A stretch of DNA of 21,289 nucleotides, taken from NCBI GenBank assembly GCA_905211485.1, contig CAJMAW010000045.1:1-21289 (forward strand), read 5' to 3'. The translations under genes were made by a program, and so were the position numbers. The stretch comes from an uncultured Lentisphaeria bacterium. Its GTDB lineage: Bacteria; Verrucomicrobiota; Lentisphaeria; Victivallales; UBA1829. The notes under the pieces are model-generated. The model was not told the DNA's origin, made no database searches, and was given only the letters and a program-made list of their open reading frames with translations. Within the stretch, counting starts at the first letter, position 1. Each line of letters starts with the position of its first letter. This document shows, one piece after another, positions 13,501-19,126 of this stretch.

Positions 13501-15643
13501 GGACTCCCACGGCGTTCCGGAGAAGGTGGAAGCGGAAAACGGCAGGACCGGGCTCAGAGAGGAGGAGGAAAAGAAGAAAGAGGCGCCTCCTCCTTCATCA
13601 TCATCTTCTTCTCCGAACATGGGTTCCGGTGGGAGTCCTCTCCTTCTGCACCGCAGCAGTTTTCCCCCGGAATGGGAACACGTTCTCCTGACGCGCAAAT
13701 ATCTGATCCTTTCAGACATGGATGCGGTTCCAAAGGGTCTGGAAGCCGTGGCGGAGTCTCTCCGGAAGCGTGGGATCCGTTCTCTGCTGCTGAGCGGATT
13801 TCCTGCGCAAGGGGCTGTTCAGGGGGTCGTGGGAATGGAGTTTGTCCATGCTGGGCGGGAATTTTCCGATTGCGATGTGCTGATGCTGCACAGCATTTCC
13901 AATCTGTTTCTTCTAGCCCGTGAACGTCAGCGCCAGATTGCGCGGATTGAAGACAGTGTTGCACTCCAGCGCCAGATTGTGAACAGCATTTCCATACCGA
14001 TTACGATTCTGGACCCCGACTACGGGATCATTGCGGCGAATCCCAGCGCACGGAAGGAAATCGGACGTGAGCAGGGTGACGATATCCGCGGGGAGAAATG
14101 CTACAACGTGTTCTGCCGGGCTCCGGAGCCGCCGGACTGGTGTCCGATGCGCCTGGCGCTGAGAACGGGCAGGATGCAGAGCGCCGAGCATGAATTCTTC
14201 AAGGGCAGACGTTTTCTTTCGACGGCCCAGCCTCTGCTGGACCGTCAGGGGAGGATCAGTTCGGTTCTGGTGTCGGATGTGGACATCACGGAGATTACGC
14301 GCCAGAAACAGGAACTTCAGAAGGCCATGGAGCTGGCGCAGGCGGCGGACCGGGCGAAAAGCTATTTCATTGCGACGGTCAGTCATGAACTGCGCACGCC
14401 CCTGAACGCCGTGATCGGCTTCAGCGAACTTCTCCAGAGCGGCGTGGTCGACCGTGAGGAGCAGGAGGAGTATCTGCGTTCAATCAATATGGCGGGGAAT
14501 GCGCTTTTGAATCTGGTGAACGGGGTCCTGGATCTTTCGAGTCTGGAGGCGGGGCAGCTGAACATGCTGCCTGTCAGGACGGACATGACGGAGCTTGTGA
14601 AGGAGGCCGTCTCCGTGTTCAAACTGAAGGCGAAGGAAAAGAATCTGACGATACGCAGCCATGTGTCGGGTCTGGAGAGGCCGTTGTATGTGGATCATCT
14701 CCGTTTGCGTCAGGTGCTGTTCAATCTTCTGGGGAACGCGGTGAAGTTCACGCCGTCCGGAGATGTGAGCCTCTCGGTCTTTTTCTGTCCACGTCCCGGA
14801 TGTGCATCGGGGATTCTTTCGATTCAGGTGAGCGACACGGGGATCGGGATTTCCCCCGAATATGTCCGGAAGATTTTTGACCCCTTTGTCCGGGAGGAGA
14901 ATTCGGCGCGCGGGAATCATATCTATGAAGGATCCGGCCTGGGGCTTGCCATCTGCCGCAGACTGGTCGACCGAATGGGGGGAACGATCCATCTGGAGAG
15001 CACGCCCGGGGAAGGCAGCGTCTTCACCGTTGTCCTGGAGAATGTGGCATACGATTCCGGCAACGACTCTCCGCAGGCGGAGGAGGAGCGGCACCTTGTA
15101 ATGGGAAGCGCCCCGGGAAAATTCCTCCCGGAGGAAAAGGAAGAGGGAAAAACTCCGGGCGGGGAAACCGTTCGGGAAGGAGGAGCCAGGGCCAGGGGCA
15201 GCAGGGAGAATCTTCTCGGGGAGATGGCGTCCGGAGACCGTTCCCGCGCCCCCATCCGCATGCTTCTGGTCGACGACGTCCCGATGAATCTGAAACTCCT
15301 TCAGGCCATTCTGAACAGACTGAACGTGGAGTGTACTCTCGCGTATTCCGGCCCTGAGGCGCTGCGTCTCCTGAGAGGAAGACATCTCCGCTTCGACGCG
15401 GTCCTGACAGATATCTGGATGCCGGGCATGAGCGGAGCCGCACTGGCCGGGCAGATCCATTCCGATCCCGGCATTGCTCTTCCCGTCATCGCCGTCACTG
15501 CGGACGCCGAAGCCCTTTCCGCGCAGGAAAAAGTCTTTGACGCCATCCTTCTCAAGCCAATCACAGCGGCGTCCCTTGAAAAAATGATCCGCGAGGTTCT
15601 GCAGCCGGGGACCACTCCCCCTTCTTCCCCCGCTCCGAAATGA
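10544..15643 (+). CDS. Hybrid sensor histidine kinase, periplasmic binding-protein-like sensor with PAS/GAF array and receiver
   Basis: 1699 residues. Order: signal sequence (about 5-24); extracytoplasmic ABC-substrate-binding-like sensor (about 30-345, starting VKRILMIDSYGESDLW); one membrane helix (about 356-378); PAS-like modules at roughly 385-490, 495-625, 639-752 and 764-879; a GAF-like module (about 899-1129) interrupted by a low-complexity Pro/Ser/Glu-rich insert (about 960-1035); a fifth PAS (1141-1253) with C1186, C1191 and C1200; HisKA with phospho-acceptor H1281 (SHELRTPLN); an ATPase domain with N1398, D1431 (DTGIGI) and GSGLGLAI from 1463; a charged linker; and a receiver (1572-1690) with phospho-acceptor D1623. 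The ATG at 10544 is chosen because it places the signal sequence at the N-terminus (GGAG 10 bases upstream); the in-frame Arg/Lys-rich extension from 10466 is unlikely. No DNA-binding output or partner regulator lies nearby, so its output is unknown. Confidence 0.9.
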   Translation: MRRLRVFQFCFILLCLFSFFPGEAGVPAHRVKRILMIDSYGESDLWSGNLKRAFQNYLNRQHLPLNYENYELGVRYQPGIRPDEADVIGLQAKLSSKEYDLIVVSNNDATDLFLNGRLVPREGTPILSLAYQGNLRERIPPDLNMTGVETPLNMPENALLGMELQPSGRRIVFITGAFADGRKQQSILQEIFARIMHGRELFFLSGSEYTTQEMLERLNSFSPEDTFLLYHSWSSSREEDPENSYTVLPRIAERFQGLILGKYRCYNTLGATGGIVASGRVQGRIGGEMGLRILQGEKAREIPVVKAESLAEFDYSALRKCGYSPARVKELPILRGRTVKFRSVPAGFIARNMEELTYLAVFVLCFCFFVIGTLLYREKTERRIRLIFEHLPLGIGVADSSGRVLFSHAQEDTASVYRKLSHIDGLPPELRKLFPEALSRVFATGEDQELDYEFSGRFRHAGFLRLPAGSQFGANAAMWYSTDVTELRQAHAEAAEIAERFRLTLESIGDGVIATDASERITLVNPVACRFMGIPREKAEGRILKDVFHLVRHYSASGGPAAERRENEVDSPLREALSSGKTVELAEHLILISADGTHRHIAASAAPIRPADGGIAGGVLVFRDVTEEYEKRDQLRKNSIILKNMEKLAQIVCFSFREDGPFTMSSENMGAFWPEKDGHPLPPEEWIAPEDLPRFQSEWSGIRSGKTSELNVLFSVNTPSGKRYYEIRMERSDDHSGEGREFCGVIQDITRARENEIRYRDNLNLLGSIMNNLPGYLFVKNADDDFRYVMCNHGFENLTGVKSERVIGRFDRDIFTLDDEAAEKFRRDDLKLLESGGSMDMREFLTNENNQKLVVRTIKNVIRQSNGTRLLIGMGIDISDQYALEEQQKQTIRRLNDFSRSERIFNESLTRITLENDFNRAVNDMLRIIGENAGADRCYLVRLRDENSNPVDCEYEWVRDSATASSPLPQTSQEQPSRQSPPQPRQDSHGVPEKVEAENGRTGLREEEEKKKEAPPPSSSSSSPNMGSGGSPLLLHRSSFPPEWEHVLLTRKYLILSDMDAVPKGLEAVAESLRKRGIRSLLLSGFPAQGAVQGVVGMEFVHAGREFSDCDVLMLHSISNLFLLARERQRQIARIEDSVALQRQIVNSISIPITILDPDYGIIAANPSARKEIGREQGDDIRGEKCYNVFCRAPEPPDWCPMRLALRTGRMQSAEHEFFKGRRFLSTAQPLLDRQGRISSVLVSDVDITEITRQKQELQKAMELAQAADRAKSYFIATVSHELRTPLNAVIGFSELLQSGVVDREEQEEYLRSINMAGNALLNLVNGVLDLSSLEAGQLNMLPVRTDMTELVKEAVSVFKLKAKEKNLTIRSHVSGLERPLYVDHLRLRQVLFNLLGNAVKFTPSGDVSLSVFFCPRPGCASGILSIQVSDTGIGISPEYVRKIFDPFVREENSARGNHIYEGSGLGLAICRRLVDRMGGTIHLESTPGEGSVFTVVLENVAYDSGNDSPQAEEERHLVMGSAPGKFLPEEKEEGKTPGGETVREGGARARGSRENLLGEMASGDRSRAPIRMLLVDDVPMNLKLLQAILNRLNVECTLAYSGPEALRLLRGRHLRFDAVLTDIWMPGMSGAALAGQIHSDPGIALPVIAVTADAEALSAQEKVFDAILLKPITAASLEKMIREVLQPGTTPPSSPAPK

Positions 15644-15725
15644 TCCGTGATGAGTCGTTTTTCCCTTGTCTCTCACTCCCGGTTCCGGCGCTGCCGCCCG
15701 GAGTCACCGCGCAGGCGGAGGAACA

Positions 15726-15763
15726 GGGAAAAAGTTTCCCGAATGAGCCCGGGAAGCGCTTGA
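15726..15763. promoter_or_regulatory. Palindromic elements upstream of the NagB-like gene
   Basis: GGGAAA-AAG-TTTCCC (15726-15740) is followed by GGAAGCGCTTGA (15752-15763), whose AAGCGCTT core is palindromic with a central CG as in LacI-family operators. The latter overlaps the -35 of the putative promoter. Weak evidence from symmetry and position only. Confidence 0.3.
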
Positions 15764-15787
15764 AAACGCCGGGGAAGACTGTAGATT
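15760..15787 (+). promoter_or_regulatory. Candidate promoter of the NagB-like/PIG-L operon
   Basis: A -35 TTGAAA (15760-15765), 16-base spacer, and -10 TAGATT (15782-15787). Both are fair matches. Transcription would begin near 15794, about 55 bases before the ATG at 15850. Confidence 0.5.
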
Positions 15788-15849
15788 AGCTCCGGAAAAA
15801 ATCCGTTTCACAACCGTTACAATCCAAACGCGAAAGGATGCAAGGAAAG

Positions 15850-16776
15850 ATGAGAGCACTCAGCAAACTCGCACCGGAATGGTGGGATTACACGACCCTG
15901 GACAGAAGTATTCTTGACGAGGCCGCCAAAATCACGATCGATACCCTGAAGGATTACGAACGCCCCGGCTTCAAAATCAATATTTACGACACGATTCAGG
16001 AATTCTATGCCGCCGAGGCTCTGGAATATATCAGCGCGTGGCTTCAGGCGACTCCCGAACGTCCCTGCGGCGTTTGCGGCCCCATCGGTCCGACCGAACA
16101 GCTTCCGATTGTGGCCCAGATGGTCAATGCCATGAACCTGAATCTGAAGAACTGCCATTTCTGGGGCATGGATGAATGGATAGTAGACGGGAAAGCGGCG
16201 GACATTCATTTCCCGCTCGGATTTGCGAAAGCGGATATGGAACTCTGCTTCAACCGGATCCGTCCGGAACTGGCGATGCCTGCGGAAAACCTTCATTTTC
16301 CATCGGAGAATCCGGAAAAATATGTGGAGTCCTGGGACCGTTTCCGCTGCGTGCTCATGCAGGGGGGACAGGGCGAAACGAAACACTGGGCGTTCAATGA
16401 TCCGGTCAAACGGGAAGGACGTTATCAGGACAATCCCCCGACTCCGGAGGAATACCGCCGTCTGTCCACCCGGGTGGTGAATCTGCATCCGATCACGCTG
16501 ATCCAGAATGCGCGCACGTCCGGAGGAGGGACGGTTCAGAATGTTCCGAGCCAGGCCGTCACCGTGGGGCCGCTCCAGACCTGGAAGGCGGAAAAGATCT
16601 CCATCTGGCATCCGGGACACCACGACAATCCGTTCGGGATGCGCCTGAGCACCTACATGATTTCCAAGAAGATTGCGGACAGCGCAGTGCCGATGTCCCT
16701 GCTTTCGGATCATCCGGATGTGACGTTCAGCTTCTTCCGCCCCGGCTTCGGGACCTGTGACGTGGAAATGCACTGA
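15850..16776 (+). CDS. NagB-like glucosamine-6-phosphate deaminase/isomerase family protein, divergent active site
   Basis: 308 residues, NagB/RpiA/CoA-transferase fold. In NagB the reaction is glucosamine 6-phosphate to fructose 6-phosphate plus ammonia. Family marks: CGPIGPTEQLPIVAQM in place of the phosphate-loop GSGST, MDEW with D108 (the equivalent of the enolising Asp of NagB), and GGQGETKHWAFNDP at 172-185. Aligning that last motif with E. coli GGVGVDGHIAFNEP keeps His (H179) but replaces the catalytic Asp by Thr (T177) and the Glu by Asp (D184). Activity may therefore differ. The start at 15850 follows AAAGGA by 11 bases; the ATG at 15838 (four residues longer) has almost no spacing to it. 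A PIG-L deacetylase follows after 43 bases, so a deacetylation-then-isomerisation route for an N-acetylated sugar is plausible. Confidence 0.8.
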   Translation: MRALSKLAPEWWDYTTLDRSILDEAAKITIDTLKDYERPGFKINIYDTIQEFYAAEALEYISAWLQATPERPCGVCGPIGPTEQLPIVAQMVNAMNLNLKNCHFWGMDEWIVDGKAADIHFPLGFAKADMELCFNRIRPELAMPAENLHFPSENPEKYVESWDRFRCVLMQGGQGETKHWAFNDPVKREGRYQDNPPTPEEYRRLSTRVVNLHPITLIQNARTSGGGTVQNVPSQAVTVGPLQTWKAEKISIWHPGHHDNPFGMRLSTYMISKKIADSAVPMSLLSDHPDVTFSFFRPGFGTCDVEMH

Positions 16777-16819
16777 GAGAAATCCGGAAAGAGAAGCTGA
16801 GAAAAGGAGAAGAAGCATC

Positions 16820-17629
16820 ATGTCTGAAAGAAAAGTGGTTATGGCCGTCGCCTGTCACCCCGACGACATTGAATTCGGGATGGCCGGCACGCTTCTCCGT
16901 CTGAAGGAAGTCGGATACGAGGTCCATTACATGAACATCGCCAACGGCAGTCTGGGGACGGAAAAATACGATTATCCCACCATCGTGAAAATGCGCCGCG
17001 AAGAAGCCATGAATTCCTGCGCCATCGCCGGCTTCCATTATCATGAGAGCATCTGCGACGATCTGGAGGTGTTCTACAATCAGGAGCTGTTCGGGAAGCT
17101 GCTTCCGGAGATCCGCGACGTCCGTCCCTCCATTGTCCTGACCCACGGGCCCTATGATTACATGGAGGATCACGTGAACGCGGGACGTCTCGCCGTTTCA
17201 GCGGTTTTCTGCCGCGGGATGGGCAATGCGAAGTGCTGCCGTCCCTCGCAGAAATTCGATGATCCTGTGACGGTGTATCATTCCATGCCCCACAGTTTGT
17301 CAGACGGACTCCGCCGCCCCGTGATTCCAGGAATCTTCGTGGACATCACATCGGTCATGGAAACCAAGAAACAGATGCTGGCCTGCCATAAAAGCCAGCA
17401 GTCATGGCTGGACATCAGCCAGGGAAACAACGCCTATATTCAGGATCTTGTGGACAGAGGCGTCTATTTCGGGCGCATGTCCTGCCGTTATGCGTATGCG
17501 GAAGGCTGGATCCGCCACAACCCGCTGGGATTCTGTGCCCCGGATGCCGATCCGCTGACGGAAGCGCTGCTCCCCGCTGCGTTCGTCAATGAGGAATTTG
17601 AAAAAACGACAAGACTTCCCGAATTCTGA
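16820..17629 (+). CDS. PIG-L/LmbE family N-acetylglucosamine-type deacetylase
   Basis: 269 residues, zinc-dependent Rossmann-like deacetylase family that includes MshB, BshB and PIG-L, acting on N-acetylglucosaminyl compounds. The zinc and base motif is H13-P14-D15-D16 (CHPDDIEFG, with Cys for the usual Ala before His). The third ligand region is YMEDHVNAGRLA with H118. THGPYDY at about 112 is the usual strand before it. The start at 16820 follows AAGGAGA by 11 bases; the in-frame extension begins inside the upstream gene. It is 43 bases downstream of the NagB-like gene on the same strand, probably one transcript. Fusions or pairs of these two families are known in glycan-using bacteria, which supports an amino-sugar role here. 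Likely cytoplasmic; no signal peptide. Confidence 0.87.
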   Translation: MSERKVVMAVACHPDDIEFGMAGTLLRLKEVGYEVHYMNIANGSLGTEKYDYPTIVKMRREEAMNSCAIAGFHYHESICDDLEVFYNQELFGKLLPEIRDVRPSIVLTHGPYDYMEDHVNAGRLAVSAVFCRGMGNAKCCRPSQKFDDPVTVYHSMPHSLSDGLRRPVIPGIFVDITSVMETKKQMLACHKSQQSWLDISQGNNAYIQDLVDRGVYFGRMSCRYAYAEGWIRHNPLGFCAPDADPLTEALLPAAFVNEEFEKTTRLPEF

Positions 17630-17959
17630 TGAAACCGTGTTTCGGAAAGATCGGTAAGGGGCTTTCATATCCGTAAAAAATCCGCGGCGAAAAGATTGAA
17701 GGAAAGGGGAAAAAAGACGTTTTCCCCCTCCTTCAGGAACTCCGGACGGAAAAGAAAGATGTGAAAAGAGAGATTTGAAGAGCGTGTGTGCGGAGAGGGG
17801 GCTGGGGAAAAAAAGAGGAAATCTGCGTTTTTTCTTTTTTTCTTTACTCAGCCTGGAACTCAGGAGCGCATCTTCCTCTTGCTTTTTCTCGTTCTCATTT
17901 CCGTTTTTCTTTTTTCCCGCTGCCTTTTTCCCGCGATATCATCAGGAAAGGCTGCAACC
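17630..17959. other. 330-base spacer with pyrimidine-rich tract
   Basis: Holds a stem-loop at 17697-17735 and, at 17826-17935, a strongly pyrimidine-rich stretch with several T5-T7 runs. An in-frame extension of the next gene over this tract would encode a Phe/Leu-rich stretch. It is rejected as a signal peptide because the ATG at 17960 has its own RBS and starts directly with the conserved fold. No clear promoter seen. Confidence 0.5.
17697..17735. terminator. Stem-loop after the PIG-L gene
   Basis: TGAAGGAAAGGGGAAAA (17697-17713) pairs imperfectly with TTTTCCCCCTCCTTCA (17720-17735) around a 6-base loop, about 70 bases after the PIG-L stop. It has no U-tract beyond the stem's own T-run, so termination is only possible. 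Confidence 0.4.
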
Positions 17960-18781
17960 ATGAAAATCAAAGTTCTGGGATCCTCTGCCGCGGAAGCGGT
18001 GCCTGCATTGTGGTGTGAATGTCCGGTCTGCGCTCACGCAAGGAAAAACAAGGGGCGCGACGTCCGCCGGCGGACCTGCTATCTGATCGACGACGACACC
18101 CTCGTTGATTTCGGGCCCGATATCTATGCACAGACTCTGGAGTTTGACATTGACCTTACCCGGATCCGCCGGATTCTGATCACTCATTCCCATGAGGATC
18201 ATCTGAATCCCGTGGATCTGTCCTGGCGGCGGCCCGGCTTTTCCCATGTGACGAAGGAAATTGATCTGTATGCGAACCAGAGTTCCTTGAACCGGATTCT
18301 TGCCCTGATCCCGGCCCCGGGCTTTTCCCTGCACAAGATCCGGGAGCATCTTCTTTCCCCCGGTGTTCCCGTGACATCCGGAGACATCCGGATTCTCCCT
18401 ATCGAGGCCTCTCATGCCTCCCCGGAGGAAACGGCTCTGAATTACATTCTGGAGAGAAACGGGAAGAAGATTCTGATAGCCAACGATACCGGATGGTGGA
18501 AGAGCGAGTCCTGGGAAATGGTCGGGGGCGCCGCTCTGGATGCGGCCGTCATTGAATCGACCAGTCCGCTCAGAAAGATGAATTATGACGGGCATCTCGA
18601 CGGAGATAAAACTATCGCTTTCCGGGACGAACTTCTCCGTATCGGCGCCCTCACTCCGTCCTCCCTGGTCTTCACCAACCATTTCTCGCATAACGGAGCG
18701 CCCGTTCATGCCGATATGGAAGCGTTCTTTTCCCCCCGTGGAATTACGACCTGTTACGACGGACTTGAGTTTGAAATCTGA
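17960..18781 (+). CDS. PhnP-like metallo-beta-lactamase-fold hydrolase
   Basis: 273 residues. It has the metallo-beta-lactamase motif T-H76-S-H78-E-D80-H81, then ASHASPEE, IANDTGWW and TNHFSHNG, which supply further dinuclear metal ligands. The start MKIKVLGSSAAEAVPALW leads into C19-x-C21-x2-C24 and RRTCYLID. That Cys cluster is characteristic of PhnP, where it holds a structural zinc. PhnP is a cyclic phosphodiesterase (5-phospho-ribosyl 1,2-cyclic phosphate) of the C-P lyase pathway, but no phn genes are present here, so the substrate may be another cyclic or phosphodiester compound. The ATG at 17960 follows AGGAAAGG by about 8 bases. The gene stands alone, convergent with the copper ATPase gene. 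Cytoplasmic. Confidence 0.82.
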   Translation: MKIKVLGSSAAEAVPALWCECPVCAHARKNKGRDVRRRTCYLIDDDTLVDFGPDIYAQTLEFDIDLTRIRRILITHSHEDHLNPVDLSWRRPGFSHVTKEIDLYANQSSLNRILALIPAPGFSLHKIREHLLSPGVPVTSGDIRILPIEASHASPEETALNYILERNGKKILIANDTGWWKSESWEMVGGAALDAAVIESTSPLRKMNYDGHLDGDKTIAFRDELLRIGALTPSSLVFTNHFSHNGAPVHADMEAFFSPRGITTCYDGLEFEI

Positions 18782-18867
18782 GTCTCCCCTTTCCCGGAAG
18801 CTCTCCGGAGAGCGAAAAAAAGAACAGGAAAGCTGAGGAGAAAGGGACGAGAAAGGAGAACGGGAAA

Positions 18868-18891
18868 GAAGAAGAAAGGCTTCTCTTCTTC
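18868..18891. terminator. Hairpin between convergent MBL and copper ATPase genes
   Basis: GAAGAAG (18868-18874) and CTTCTTC (18885-18891) can pair, with T-rich sequence on the minus-strand exit side and CTTTTATCC a few bases beyond on the plus side. A GCTCTCCGGAGAGC palindrome at about 18798-18811 also lies in this spacer but is followed by A, not T, on the plus strand. Either could act bidirectionally. Weak. Confidence 0.35.
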
Positions 18892-18901
18892 TGTTGCGCT
18901 T

Positions 18902-19126
18902 TTATCCTTTTTCGTCCCGGACGGAGATGGCCTGAAAATCGAGATCGTTGACGGTTTTGATGAGGAGATCGTCCGAGACATCGGACATCAGGGTGACGAC
19001 AGCCGCTTTCTCCTCCAGGCTGACTTGTGCATCTGCAACGCCGTCAATCTTTTTCAAGGCCTTTTCCACCGACGCCTTGCAGTGGGCGCACGTCATACCT
19101 TCCACAGAAATGATTTTTCTTCTCAT
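18902..19126 (-). CDS. Possible internal start producing a CopZ-like 74-residue copper chaperone
   Basis: Inside the ATPase frame, an ATG at 19126 begins MRRKIISVEGMTCAHC, an entire HMA domain with the Cu-binding CxxC. AAAAGGAGAAC (19133-19143 on the plus strand as its complement) lies 6-7 bases upstream of this ATG. That is as good an RBS as any in the window. The product would be a free 74-residue CopZ/Atx1-type chaperone in addition to the fused domain. Separate chaperone production from copA is known in E. coli, where it occurs by frameshifting. Here the suggested mechanism is internal initiation and is inference. Confidence 0.5.
   Translation of the reverse strand: MRRKIISVEGMTCAHCKASVEKALKKIDGVADAQVSLEEKAAVVTLMSDVSDDLLIKTVNDLDFQAISVRDEKG

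Noticed and set aside
10442..13510. Long minus-strand frames (10442-11809 and 12191-13510) opposite the kinase
   Set aside because: Antisense shadows of the sensor and PAS regions; no RBS, no domain and no signs of coding.
17786..17959. N-terminal extension of the MBL protein as a hydrophobic signal peptide
   Set aside because: It is translated from a pyrimidine tract. The ATG at 17960 has an RBS and begins exactly at the conserved beta-strand of the fold, and relatives are cytoplasmic.
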